Shown here: piece by piece, positions 8,382-17,047 of the stretch
Layout: every line of letters begins with the position of its first letter
How positions within the stretch are numbered: the first letter of the stretch is position 1
Assembly: GCF_012976305.1 (NCBI RefSeq)
Contig: NZ_JABDSR010000002.1
Span: forward strand, 1 to 64,000
Length of the DNA: 64,000 nucleotides
Source: Peptoniphilus faecalis
GTDB taxonomy: Bacteria > Bacillota > Clostridia > Tissierellales > Peptoniphilaceae
Direction of reading: 5' to 3'
Program-made: the position numbers and the translations under genes
Notes under the pieces: generated by a model
Seen by the model: the letters and a program-made list of their open reading frames with translations, nothing else
Told to the model about the DNA's origin: nothing
Databases searched by the model: none

Positions 8382-8414
8382 AAAAATCACGGTCTTTTTT
8401 ATGCCGTGATTTTT
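8382..8414. terminator. Bidirectional terminator between lipoprotein and PLD genes
   Basis: The arms AAAAATCACGG (8382-8392) and CCGTGATTTTT (8404-8414) pair perfectly, with A's before and T's after. It can serve the plus-strand copper operon and the converging minus-strand gene. Confidence 0.85.
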
Positions 8415-8424
8415 TATAGATTTT

Positions 8425-9828
8425 TTACCAAGTGCAAAGTCCTGTCTTTTCCTGTATTTTCCAAAGTATTCTCATAAAAAATCTATTTTCATAAAAATTT
8501 TCTAAAGGTAAAGTATATTCGCCGTTTTTATTATTCCAAATTCTAGAAAAATACTCTTCCATTTCTCTTGGCAATGTAGAATTTTTTTCCATTTCCACAG
8601 CCAAATTTGTTTCCAAGTTAAAATTATCTAAATTTCTCCTTGTATAATTAGCACTTCCAAGTATTGCAAGAGGATTTTTGTCCTTAAATTTAAAATAAAT
8701 AAATTTTGTGTGAAATTGTTCACCAGAAGTTTGATACCAGCGAATATTTATGTCTGGATAATCTTCCTTTAATTCAGAAAGAGCAGGTCTATTTGGTGTC
8801 CCATTTTTTTCAAGACCAAAGGCATCTTTATTTAGATCGGCGATAATTTTTACATATGCTCCACGCTTTGAAGCTTCACCTAAATCTTTTAGAATTCTAA
8901 ATTCTGAAAGATAAAACATTCCAAGATTTATTTCATCGCCTTTTTTTGCATCTCTTATATTTTTTGATATTTCTTCATAAATCTTTCCCTCAGTGATAAT
9001 TTTTAATTTGTAAGGTGAAGTTACTTCTTCTGCCTTAAAATTTTCTATAACATTAGGAAGTTTGTTGAAAAATATACTTTCGGATTTAATTAAATCTTCC
9101 ATAGATTTGCCGCGAAAGACCATAGCAATATTAGAATGGTAAGCGCTTGGATCATGTGGATTTGCTGATGCAACTAAGGCTTCTTTCTCAGAAATTACCA
9201 CTTTTCTGTGATTACCTTTAAAGTTTGCGAGTTTTAAAATTGATCTAACATTTACTTTTTCTGCATCTTTGTCAAAAAAGTTTTTGATAAAGCCACCGCC
9301 AGATGTACCAAACCACTTTACATAGGCTCTGTAACCGCCAGATATTAACACATTGGAATCACGCATTTTATTCAAATCTGTAACAACAACATAAATTCCA
9401 TTTTCACGAAGTTTTTTTAAATTATTTTCTTCATAGGCACCGTAAAAATTATTTATAGGATCTGTAACAAATAAAATTGGCATCTCTGGATTTTCTTTTT
9501 TCTTTGCAACTAGAAGATCGGTCATTTTTTCTACTTGATTAGGGAAGTTCATAGAATTGTCATATTCATCATTGAATAGGAAAAAATCAATTATTAAAAA
9601 TTTTTGAGCATTCTTTATAGTTTCCATTTCACGATTAAAAATTTTTTGCTGGTGAAATCTCTTTCCATCTTTCAAATAAGTAAGGTCGTATAAAAATTCA
9701 CAATCGGCAGGCTTAAACTCGCTGGATATATTAGTACCAGCTGGGTTTTTTGTATTTAAGCTATATAAAATCGGCACAAAAATAAGCAATAAAACAATTA
9801 GAATCATAATTTTCTTTTTCTTTTTCAA
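8425..9828 (-). CDS. Membrane-anchored phospholipase D-like protein
   Basis: The protein has 467 residues when started at TTG (9826-9828), five bases after AAAGGAG. The frame stays open 36 codons further upstream, but that stretch has no ribosome binding site. A Lys-rich start and one hydrophobic helix (MILIVLLLIFVPILYSL) anchor it. Two HKD half-sites are visible: NHRKVVISEKEAL...SANPHD and FHTKFIYFKF...GSANYTRRN. Each has the His and Lys of PLD enzymes, and the following SAN/GSAN glycine-serine-asparagine is typical. The family includes cardiolipin synthases and secreted phospholipases. The single helix and separate HKD motifs fit either, so the substrate is open. It runs opposite to the GntR/ABC cassette. 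Confidence 0.75.
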   Translation of the reverse strand: MKKKKKIMILIVLLLIFVPILYSLNTKNPAGTNISSEFKPADCEFLYDLTYLKDGKRFHQQKIFNREMETIKNAQKFLIIDFFLFNDEYDNSMNFPNQVEKMTDLLVAKKKENPEMPILFVTDPINNFYGAYEENNLKKLRENGIYVVVTDLNKMRDSNVLISGGYRAYVKWFGTSGGGFIKNFFDKDAEKVNVRSILKLANFKGNHRKVVISEKEALVASANPHDPSAYHSNIAMVFRGKSMEDLIKSESIFFNKLPNVIENFKAEEVTSPYKLKIITEGKIYEEISKNIRDAKKGDEINLGMFYLSEFRILKDLGEASKRGAYVKIIADLNKDAFGLEKNGTPNRPALSELKEDYPDINIRWYQTSGEQFHTKFIYFKFKDKNPLAILGSANYTRRNLDNFNLETNLAVEMEKNSTLPREMEEYFSRIWNNKNGEYTLPLENFYENRFFMRILWKIQEKTGLCTW

Positions 9829-9898
9829 AGTTATCTCCTTTAGATTATTATAGCAAAACTTATGAATTAATTTGTAAAAAAATATAAAAAAGTTAAAG

Positions 9899-9937
9899 TT
9901 GACAAGTGTTATGTAGTGTTGTATACTGTTATACAAC
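9899..9937 (+). promoter_or_regulatory. Consensus promoter with overlapping GntR operator
   Basis: TTGACA (9899-9904) and TATACT (9922-9927) are 17 bases apart. A perfect 20-base palindrome at 9918-9937, arms GTTGTATA and TATACAAC around CTGT, covers the -10 box and start site. That fits autorepression by the GntR protein encoded 13 bases downstream (inference from position and the GntR/YtrA operator style). Confidence 0.75.
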
Positions 9938-9949
9938 GAGGAGAATGAA

Positions 9950-10339
9950 ATGAAAATTATTTTGGTAAATGGATCTGCAGTTCCTCTTTATGAGCAGATA
10001 AAAAATGCAATTAAAGAAAACATTTTAAAAAATTCTGTGGCTGCTGGTGAACAACTCCCTTCAGTGAGGACTCTTTCCAAGGATTTAAAGGTTAGCATTT
10101 TGACAGTTAAAAAAGCTTATGATGAACTTGAATCTGAAGGATTTGTTGAGTCTAGACAAGGTCTTGGCACCTTTGTTTCTAGAAAGGACTCAGAAGTAAA
10201 AAGAGAAGAATTACAAAAAAAATTAGAAAAACACTTACAAGAGGCTATAAATTTGTCGGCAGAGTTAAATTTAGATAAGAAGACAATTATAGAATTATTT
10301 GAATTTTTATATAATGAGAGGGTGGACTATGATAAATAA
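9950..10339 (+). CDS. GntR-family (YtrA/YhcF-type) repressor
   Basis: A 129-residue regulator with an N-terminal winged helix (VPLYEQIKNAIKENIL, PSVRTLSKDLKVSILTVKKAY, ESRQGLGTFV) and only a short helical tail. This is the size of the YtrA subgroup, which controls adjacent ABC transporters. The GAGGAG site precedes the ATG. The next gene starts before this one ends, so the three genes form one operon: repressor, ATPase, permease. The palindrome at 9918-9937 is the likely operator. The inducing signal is unknown; relatives respond to envelope-active peptides in some Firmicutes (known for YtrA). Confidence 0.85.
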   Translation: MKIILVNGSAVPLYEQIKNAIKENILKNSVAAGEQLPSVRTLSKDLKVSILTVKKAYDELESEGFVESRQGLGTFVSRKDSEVKREELQKKLEKHLQEAINLSAELNLDKKTIIELFEFLYNERVDYDK

Positions 10340-11171
10340 AATTGAAGTAAAAAATTTAAAAAAGAATTATGGCAGCTTTACTCTTGGACCAAATTCTTTT
10401 GGAATAAAAAAGGGATTTATCACAGGTTTTATTGGCAAAAATGGAATGGGCAAGACTACTACGATAAAGTCATTGCTGTCATTAATTAATTATGAGGGAG
10501 AAATTTTTGTTGATGGAAAAGATTCAAAAGATTTAGATTATCTTCAAGATGTTGGAATAATTATGGACGATTCCTTTTTATCGAAAGATTGGAATATTTA
10601 TCTTGTAAATGAAGCAATGAAATGTGGTTACAAAAATTGGAATGAAGAAAAATTTTTTGAATATTTAAATCAATTTGAAATTGAAAAAAATAAAAAGATC
10701 AAAGAACTTTCTCGAGGAATGAAAATAAAACTTATGTTTTCAATTGCTCTATCTCATGGCGCAAATCTTTTGATTTTAGACGAGCCAACAAGTGGACTTG
10801 ATCCAAGTATGCGTGATGAACTTACAGATATGTTAAAGGAATTTGTGGAAGATGAGAATAACACAGTACTATTTTCAACTCACATAACAGAAGATTTAGA
10901 TAGAATTGCCGATTACATAATTTTTATAGATAGGGGAAAAATTATTGACGACTGCAGTAAAGAAGAATTTGAAGGAAGGTACTTTGTATTAAAGGGTGGA
11001 GAAGAAGATTTAAAGCTACTCGAAAAATATGAAGTCCTTGGCATAAAATCAAGCTCAACTTACTTTGAAGCACTTGTGAAAAACATTACAGAAGAAAATA
11101 TTTCTGAAGGATTAATTGTGGAAAAGCCAGATATAAATAAAGTTTTAGTTCTATATGGGAGGGAAAAATGA
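10329..11171 (+). CDS. ABC transporter ATP-binding protein (export type)
   Basis: A 280-residue ATPase. Walker A is GKNGMGKTTT, the signature is LSRGMKIKL, Walker B is LLILDEPTSGLDP, and the switch histidine is in STHITEDL. The ATG at 10329 follows GAGGGTGG and overlaps the end of the GntR gene; a TTG further upstream in frame has no ribosome binding site. About 70 residues follow the ATPase core, as in drug and lantibiotic export ATPases. It works with the membrane protein encoded next, with a four-base overlap. The substrate cannot be read from the sequence. Confidence 0.88.
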   Translation: MINKIEVKNLKKNYGSFTLGPNSFGIKKGFITGFIGKNGMGKTTTIKSLLSLINYEGEIFVDGKDSKDLDYLQDVGIIMDDSFLSKDWNIYLVNEAMKCGYKNWNEEKFFEYLNQFEIEKNKKIKELSRGMKIKLMFSIALSHGANLLILDEPTSGLDPSMRDELTDMLKEFVEDENNTVLFSTHITEDLDRIADYIIFIDRGKIIDDCSKEEFEGRYFVLKGGEEDLKLLEKYEVLGIKSSSTYFEALVKNITEENISEGLIVEKPDINKVLVLYGREK

Positions 11172-11821
11172 AAGACATTAAAAAAATAATTAAGTTAGAT
11201 TATATTTCTATCAAGCCCTATTTTACTTTAAAAAATTTAGCAATAATGGTTTTTTTGTATTTATTTTATTGTTATTTGAGCAAAAATCCAATTATTGCAA
11301 TAGCAATGCCAATTTTTTTTGCAATAATTTACTCATCCTATCCCTTCTTAGTTGGAGAAGAAGCTGGAATTGACGGGCTTTATAAAATTCTAGGAATAAA
11401 TTATAAAAGTGTTGTGAGAGGAAGATATTTATTTTCCTTAGTTTTATTTGTTATAAGTATAATAATTGGAATGATTTTTTCTATTATAACATTATTTTTT
11501 GTGGAAAAAATCGATATAAAAATAATATTTCCAAACATAGTAGCATATCTCATAATTTATATAATTTTAATTTCATTTCAATACCCACTTTATTTTAATT
11601 ATGGATACAAAAAAGCAAAAACATTATCATTTTTTACTTTCCTTGCATTTGGAGTTTTGTCTTTTGCCACAGTCTATCTTAGGGATAATATAAAAGGCAT
11701 GCTAATATTTATGACTGAAAATAAATTTTTTAGCTTGCTAATAATAGCATTGATTATTTTAGTTATAATTTCTACTTCGGTAAAGATATCAGAAAAATAC
11801 TATAAAAAAAGAGAGTTTTAA
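11168..11821 (+). CDS. ABC-2 type permease of the GntR cassette
   Basis: A 217-residue integral membrane protein with about six hydrophobic helices in three pairs (IMVFLYLFYCYL/AIAMPIFFAII, LFSLVLFVISIIIGMIF/NIVAYLIIYIILISF, FFTFLAFGVLSF/LLIIALIILVIIS). It matches the ABC-2 membrane proteins that pair with YtrB-like ATPases. A short charged segment (VGEEAGIDGLYKILGI) after the first pair is the usual coupling region. Its ATG overlaps the ATPase stop by four bases. The pair probably exports or resists an envelope-active compound (inference). Confidence 0.75.
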   Translation: MKDIKKIIKLDYISIKPYFTLKNLAIMVFLYLFYCYLSKNPIIAIAMPIFFAIIYSSYPFLVGEEAGIDGLYKILGINYKSVVRGRYLFSLVLFVISIIIGMIFSIITLFFVEKIDIKIIFPNIVAYLIIYIILISFQYPLYFNYGYKKAKTLSFFTFLAFGVLSFATVYLRDNIKGMLIFMTENKFFSLLIIALIILVIISTSVKISEKYYKKREF

Positions 11822-11922
11822 AAACAAAATATTTTTCGATGTCAGATATATTAAGAAAAAATTTTAATGGTCTTGTAATATCCATAGATAAATAATTTTT
11901 CAATAAATTAAAAACACAAAAG

Positions 11923-11966
11923 AACACTAGTGAATTACCTAAAAGTAAGTTTACTAGTGTTTTTTA
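11923..11966. terminator. Terminator between ABC cassette and LysR gene
   Basis: AACACTAGT (11923-11931) pairs with ACTAGTGTT (11953-11961), followed by T's; the opposite strand also has a usable T-run. It separates two converging genes. Confidence 0.75.
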
Positions 11967-11967
11967 A

Positions 11968-12858
11968 TTAAAACTTTTTATTTTTAAAATATCTCATAAC
12001 AAATTTTTTAAATTCAAGCTCATTTTTGTTGAGTTCTGCTCCTTGCAACCATATAAAGGAGAAATCCCTTTCAAACAATTTATCTAGTTTAAATACATCT
12101 ACATTTGAATGTTTAATTTTTTCTGAATTTAATGTAATTGCTGGACCGAGTCCATTTTCGACAAAATAATGTAATTGTATATCTGATGAAGCATTGTAAA
12201 GAATTTTTGGATGGAAATTATAGGATTGATATATTTTTTTAACATCATTGTACATGGGATAGGATTCATTAAAAGCTACAAAATTAGTATTTTCAAAAAT
12301 AGAAAAGTCACTTATTTTGTCTATAAAATGATATCTATTTTTGGGAGCGATTAAAACAAATTCTTCTTTAAATAAAGAATAATTAATTATTAAAGGATCA
12401 TCTTTTCTATTACAAAACCCAAACTTAAATTTACCAGATTTTACGCTTTCAACTACAAAATTTGAGTCAGTGCCTGGTGACAACTTAAAGTTAATTTTTT
12501 CTTTAGGGAAACTAGTATTAAAGTCCTTTAATAGATTAGCTATAAAATTAGAGCTTAATGAATCTATGGATATTAAATTTATACTATTTAATTGCTCCTT
12601 TGAAAAAGCGTTAATTTCTTTTAGACAATTTTCATAATTATTTAAAATATTATTTGCATATTCTAAAAAAATTTTTCCCGACCAAGTAATTTTAATATTT
12701 CTACCAGATTTAATAAATAATGTTGTCCCTAATTCTTCTTCTAAAGATGTTATTGAATAACTTAAACTAGAAGTGGAAATTAAATTTTCTTTTGCGGCAT
12801 TTCCATAATGTTCATACTTTGCTAATGATTTAAAATAATATAATTGTTGTATATTCAA
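11968..12858 (-). CDS. LysR-family regulator of the adjacent catabolic cluster
   Basis: A 296-residue LysR-type regulator. The N-terminal winged helix reads MNIQQLYYFKSLAKYEHYGNAA, with the recognition region STSSLSYSITSLEEELGTTLF, and is followed by a type 2 periplasmic-binding-like effector domain. It starts at TTG, seven bases after GGGAG. It is divergent from the nine-gene cluster beginning at 13163 across a 304-base gap, the classic arrangement for a LysR activator and its target. Its ligand is probably the cluster's substrate or an intermediate (inference). Confidence 0.85.
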   Translation of the reverse strand: MNIQQLYYFKSLAKYEHYGNAAKENLISTSSLSYSITSLEEELGTTLFIKSGRNIKITWSGKIFLEYANNILNNYENCLKEINAFSKEQLNSINLISIDSLSSNFIANLLKDFNTSFPKEKINFKLSPGTDSNFVVESVKSGKFKFGFCNRKDDPLIINYSLFKEEFVLIAPKNRYHFIDKISDFSIFENTNFVAFNESYPMYNDVKKIYQSYNFHPKILYNASSDIQLHYFVENGLGPAITLNSEKIKHSNVDVFKLDKLFERDFSFIWLQGAELNKNELEFKKFVMRYFKNKKF

Positions 12859-13162
12859 AAAATCACTCCCTTTATTTCAAAATTTTGTACAATCAAGCAA
12901 AATAATCGAATGATTAATTATTTACATAATACTCTATTTTCAAGATTTTGTCATGATATAGTGATAAATTTAAGAAAAATTTCAAGAAAACAGGCAAAAT
13001 GGGGCTTTAATTGATCGAAAAAATCAAACGATTGAACGAAATATTAAAGAGAAGGAAAACGATATCTTATTTTTAAGTCGTTGAATATCAACAAACTTGA
13101 AGATATTATAAAGATACGGAAAACAATTTCAAAAAAATAATTTATTAAAGGAAGGGATTATT
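12859..13162. promoter_or_regulatory. Divergent control region of LysR gene and catabolic cluster
   Basis: This 304-base region separates two divergent starts. It contains AT-rich partial dyads such as AATCGAATGATT near 12904-12915 that could be LysR sites. An unusually long leader (about 13000-13160) rich in GAAAA/CGA words precedes the GGAAGGG ribosome binding site. I cannot fix a promoter with confidence. No T-box or known riboswitch pattern was recognised. Confidence 0.4.
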
Positions 13163-14599
13163 ATGGCAAAAGAAGTTACGCAAGAACAATTAAGTGAGTT
13201 AAAAGAATTAGTTGAAAGAGCAAGAAAAGCACAAAAAGTTATTGAAAATTATACTCAAGAAGAAGTAGATAAGTTATGTCGTGCAATATGTGCAAAATTA
13301 TACGATGCAAAAGTTTGGGCTGAGTTATGTGATGAGGCCGTAGACGAAACAGGATTAGGAGATAAGGTTACAAAAAGAAACAAGAGAAACAAACTTAAAT
13401 TAATCCTAAGAGATTGTATGAGAGCAAAGAGTGTTGGAGCTATTGAAGTAGATGAAGAAAAAGGAATTACTAAATACGCAAAGCCAGCAGGACTTTTAGC
13501 AATTTTAGTGCCTACAACTAACCCATGTCTAACACCAGCTGGTCAAGCTATATACTGTGTTAAAGCAAGAGATGTAATGATTTGCTCACCTCACCCAAGA
13601 GCAAAAAATGTTACTAATAAATGTGTTGATTTAATTAGAGAGGCTCTTGTAGAAAATGGAGCACCAGCTGACATAGTTCAATGTATTAAAAACCCATCAA
13701 TTTCATTAACTCAATATTTAATGGCTGATGCCGACTTAGTTATTGCTACAGGTGGAAAAGCAATGGTTCACTCAGCATATAGTTCAGGAACACCAGCTTA
13801 TGGTTCAGGTGCAGGTAATGCTACTGTTATTATTGATGAAACTGCTAATACTGATGAAAGAATTAGAGAAGCAGCTTCTAATACAAGAATTTCAAAGACA
13901 TCAGACTTTGGATCAGGATGTTCATGTGATGGAAATTTAGTAATCCATGAGTCAATCTATGATAAATTAGTTGAAGCTTTAAAAGCAGAAGGTGGATACC
14001 TTTTAAATGATGAACAAGCTGAAAAAGTTAAAAAAGTAATGTGGGATGAAGAAGGACACAGACTTCCAAAGACAGTTGCAATTAGTCCTCAAAAATTAGG
14101 AGAAGCTGCTGGAATTGAAGTTCCAGAAGAAGCTAATTTCTTAATGGTAACTGGTGGAGGAATGGAAGGCATTGGAAAAGAACACTTCTTCTCATCTGAA
14201 AAATTAACTACATTATTAACATTATTTAAATATGAAGGAGATTTTGAAAATGCCCTTGATATGATGAGAGCATTATTTGAAGTAGGTGGAAAGGGACATT
14301 CATGTGGTCTATATTCATTTGATGATGATCACATTGATGCACTTGGAAAAGCTGCTCCTGTTTCTAGAATTATGATTAGACAACCTAATAACAAAGGAAA
14401 TGCTGGATCAGCAACAAATGGTATGCCAGCTACATCTTCTATGGGATGTGGAACTTGGGGCGGAAATATTGTATCTGAAAATATAGCTCTTAAACACTAT
14501 ATAAACACTACTTGGGTAGCTAGACCTATTAAAGAAGATATGCCATCACTTGAAGAATTATTCCAAGAGTTTTATGTAGAAGGAATGGACCAAGAATAA
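13163..14599 (+). CDS. CoA-acylating aldehyde dehydrogenase (SauS/SucD-like)
   Basis: A 478-residue aldehyde dehydrogenase of the acylating branch, which converts an aldehyde plus CoA to acyl-CoA with NAD(P)+, or the reverse. Visible parts are the cofactor-binding PAGLLAILVPTTNPCLTP, CSPHPRAKNVT, LVIATGGKAMVHSAY and the catalytic SDFGSGCSCDGN loop with C253 as nucleophile and a second cysteine at 255. The closing NAGSATNGMPATSSMGCGTWGGN is seen in sulfoacetaldehyde and succinate-semialdehyde acylating enzymes. It is not the non-acylating ALDH type. It is the first gene of the cluster and is followed by a ThDP enzyme that could supply its aldehyde. The true aldehyde is unknown. Confidence 0.8.
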   Translation: MAKEVTQEQLSELKELVERARKAQKVIENYTQEEVDKLCRAICAKLYDAKVWAELCDEAVDETGLGDKVTKRNKRNKLKLILRDCMRAKSVGAIEVDEEKGITKYAKPAGLLAILVPTTNPCLTPAGQAIYCVKARDVMICSPHPRAKNVTNKCVDLIREALVENGAPADIVQCIKNPSISLTQYLMADADLVIATGGKAMVHSAYSSGTPAYGSGAGNATVIIDETANTDERIREAASNTRISKTSDFGSGCSCDGNLVIHESIYDKLVEALKAEGGYLLNDEQAEKVKKVMWDEEGHRLPKTVAISPQKLGEAAGIEVPEEANFLMVTGGGMEGIGKEHFFSSEKLTTLLTLFKYEGDFENALDMMRALFEVGGKGHSCGLYSFDDDHIDALGKAAPVSRIMIRQPNNKGNAGSATNGMPATSSMGCGTWGGNIVSENIALKHYINTTWVARPIKEDMPSLEELFQEFYVEGMDQE

Positions 14600-14615
14600 T
14601 AATAGAAAAGAATAT

Positions 14616-14649
14616 GTTTAAAAGCTGCTTTTTTAAGTGGCTTTTAAAC
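14616..14649 (+). other. Hairpin between aldehyde dehydrogenase and ThDP-enzyme genes
   Basis: GTTTAAAAGC (14616-14625) pairs perfectly with GCTTTTAAAC (14640-14649) around a T-rich loop. No T-run follows the stem, so it may set mRNA stability or partial termination after the first gene. Confidence 0.5.
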
Positions 14650-14672
14650 AAATATAAATCGTAGGAGGAATT

Positions 14673-16472
14673 ATGAAAAAACTCATCTCGGAACAGTTAG
14701 TTGAATATTTAGAAAATAGAGATACAAAATATGTATTTGGACTTTGCGGACATACTGTAATAGCTATGCTCGATGCTCTTGAAAAGAGTGAAAAATTAAA
14801 ATATATTTCTGTAAGACATGAACAAATTGCATCTACAGCTGCCGATGGCTACGCAAGGGCTACAGGTAAGGCAAGCGTTGTTATGTGTCACTTAGGACCA
14901 GGACTTACAAATGCAACTACTGGTGTTGCAAATGCTCAAGCCGATTCAATACCAATGGTAGTTATTGCGGGAGATGTTCCAAGCTATTATTTTGGAAAAC
15001 ATCCTCATCAAGAAGTAAATCTTCATGCAGATGGAAGTCAATATGAAATTTATAGACCTTTTGTAAAAAGAGCTTTTAGAATTGATACTCCAGAATTATT
15101 TCCAGAAATACTTGATAGAGCATTTAGACTTGCTGAATCTGGAAGACCAGGACCAGTATTGATTTCTGTTCCAATGGATATGTTCTCAAGAGAATTAGAT
15201 ACAAGATTTTTCGAAAGGGTTCAAAATAATAACTTAAAAACAATTAGACCATCACTTGAAAGAGAAACAGCTAAGAAAATTGCAAAATTATTAGTTGAAG
15301 CTGAAAGACCTGTTATACATGTAGGTGGTGGGGTTATTTTATCAAAAGCAACTGAAGAGTTAAAAGAACTTGTAGAATACCTTGATATACCTGTTTCAAG
15401 AACACTTATGGGACAAGGAGCACTTTCTGATAGACATCCATTAATGTTAGGAATGACAGGTTTTTGGGGAACTGATTTTATTAATGATAAAACTTCAAAT
15501 GCTGATGTCATTTTAGGATTGGGAACAAGATTTGCAGAAGCAGACTCTTCTTCTTGGTATAAGGGAGTAACTTTTAACGAAGATAATACTAAATTTATTC
15601 AAATAGATATTGCAGAAGAAGAAGTTGGAAGGAATTATCCTCTTGAAATTGGAGCTGTTGCAGATATTAAGTTGGCACTTCAAGAAATTCTTAAAGCAGT
15701 GAAAGAAATTTCAGGACCGATAGAAAGAAAAGGTTTAAAAGAAGAAATAGCTAAATTTAAACATGATTTTAAAGAAGCAAACAAAAAAATTGAAAATGAC
15801 CTTAGATTTCCAATGACTCCACAAAAAATATTAAAAGATGTGAGAGAAGTTTTGCCAGAGGATGCAATCATTTGCACTGATGTAGGTTGGAATAAAAATG
15901 GAGTAGGTCAACAGTTTGACATAGTAAATCCAGGAACAATAATTCACCCAGGTGGATTTGCTACTATGGGATTTGGTTCAGCAGCACTTTTAGGAGTAAA
16001 ACTTGCAAAGCCTGATAAGAAAGTTATTACATTAATTGGAGATGGCGGATTTGGAACAAACCCTTCCGTACTAGCTTGCGCTAAAGAATACAATATTCCA
16101 GTTGTATGGGTAGTTATGAATAATTATGCCTTTGGAACAATTGCTGGACTTGAAAAATCTCACTATAATCATAATTTTGGTACTGTATTTAAAATTGATG
16201 GAGAGCCTTATAATCCAGAATGGGCAGATATTGCCAAAGGTTATGGAATAAAAGCTAAAAAAGTAAAAAGTGCTGAAGAATTTAAAGAAGCCTTTGAAGA
16301 AGCATTAAATTCAAATGAACCTTATTTATTAGATGTACCTATGGAAAATATACCAGTTCCAACAGATGGAATATGGAATATCAATGATATTTATACGCCA
16401 AAGGATAATGTCTTCGAAGGACATTTAATGTCAGGAGAAGCGACTAGATCAAGTCATGTAAGCACAGATTAA
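14673..16472 (+). CDS. Thiamine-diphosphate-dependent enzyme of the acetolactate-synthase superfamily
   Basis: A 599-residue three-domain ThDP enzyme. The catalytic glutamate is in SVRHEQIAS (about residue 50). GPGLTNATTGVANAQADSIPM and FVKRAFRI follow. The central domain contains VGGGVILSKA. The cofactor motif GDGGFGTNPSVLACA...VMNNYAFG (about 456-485) binds Mg-ThDP. Length and layout fit acetolactate synthase, glyoxylate carboligase, sulfoacetaldehyde acetyltransferase and 2-keto-acid decarboxylases, and the sequence does not clearly match any one of them. An HPHQEVNLHAD insert after the PYR domain looks subgroup-specific. Next to an acylating aldehyde dehydrogenase, a decarboxylase or carboligase making or using an aldehyde is the simplest reading (inference). 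Confidence 0.8.
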   Translation: MKKLISEQLVEYLENRDTKYVFGLCGHTVIAMLDALEKSEKLKYISVRHEQIASTAADGYARATGKASVVMCHLGPGLTNATTGVANAQADSIPMVVIAGDVPSYYFGKHPHQEVNLHADGSQYEIYRPFVKRAFRIDTPELFPEILDRAFRLAESGRPGPVLISVPMDMFSRELDTRFFERVQNNNLKTIRPSLERETAKKIAKLLVEAERPVIHVGGGVILSKATEELKELVEYLDIPVSRTLMGQGALSDRHPLMLGMTGFWGTDFINDKTSNADVILGLGTRFAEADSSSWYKGVTFNEDNTKFIQIDIAEEEVGRNYPLEIGAVADIKLALQEILKAVKEISGPIERKGLKEEIAKFKHDFKEANKKIENDLRFPMTPQKILKDVREVLPEDAIICTDVGWNKNGVGQQFDIVNPGTIIHPGGFATMGFGSAALLGVKLAKPDKKVITLIGDGGFGTNPSVLACAKEYNIPVVWVVMNNYAFGTIAGLEKSHYNHNFGTVFKIDGEPYNPEWADIAKGYGIKAKKVKSAEEFKEAFEEALNSNEPYLLDVPMENIPVPTDGIWNINDIYTPKDNVFEGHLMSGEATRSSHVSTD

Positions 16473-16510
16473 TAGTATAAATGTTTATATTAAACAACCA
16501 ATAAAAGAAA

Positions 16511-16533
16511 GGGAGAAAGAATTTCTTTCTCCC
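16511..16533 (+). other. Hairpin before the TRAP transporter genes
   Basis: GGGAGAAAG (16511-16519) pairs with CTTTCTCCC (16525-16533) over a five-base loop. AAAAC rather than T's follows, so it is not a typical terminator. It may protect an mRNA end or adjust transporter expression. Confidence 0.5.
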
Positions 16534-16552
16534 AAAACAAAAGAGGTGAAAA

Positions 16553-17047
16553 ATGTTAAATAAACTTGATAAAAAATTTGAAGAAAGCATATTATGCGTT
16601 TTATTAGTTATTATGACTATTATATTGGGAATTCAAATTGTAGCAAGATATGTTTTCGGGAATTCTTTAGCTTGGTCTGAAGAGTTAGTTAGATATTTGT
16701 TTGTATGGTCAGCTTTTTTAGGTGTTCCATACTGCATAAGAAGAAAAGCATCAATAAAAGTAGATCAATTTAGAAGAATGATGCCCGTAGGTATTCAAAA
16801 GGCATTAAATTATATAGATAAAATAATTATTTTTATATTGTTTTTAATAATCGCTATATTTTCTTTTGATGTAATACGAAGTACTTACATAAGCGGACAA
16901 ACTTCTGCAGCTATGGGAATTCCTATGTGGACAGTTCAATCTTCTGTTTTTGTAGGTTCAGTTCTTTCAATGATAAGAATCACTCAAAATTTTATTGATT
17001 TAATAAAAGAAAAAGATAAAGTTAAGGAAGATGAACAGGAGGCTTAA
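16553..17047 (+). CDS. dctQ: TRAP transporter small membrane subunit
   Basis: A 164-residue protein with four hydrophobic helices and the DctQ core: ARYVFGNSLAWSEELVRYLFVW, then GVPYCIRRKASIKVD. TRAP systems import carboxylates or sugar acids using the sodium gradient. The small subunit pairs with DctM, which starts at the very next base after this gene's stop, and with the solute-binding lipoprotein encoded third. Its start follows AGAGGTG. Confidence 0.88.
   Translation: MLNKLDKKFEESILCVLLVIMTIILGIQIVARYVFGNSLAWSEELVRYLFVWSAFLGVPYCIRRKASIKVDQFRRMMPVGIQKALNYIDKIIIFILFLIIAIFSFDVIRSTYISGQTSAAMGIPMWTVQSSVFVGSVLSMIRITQNFIDLIKEKDKVKEDEQEA

Noticed and set aside
13010-13085. A possible short leader peptide from TTG near 13013 before the aldehyde dehydrogenase gene
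   Set aside because: About 21 codons, no ribosome binding site and no matching attenuator hairpin.
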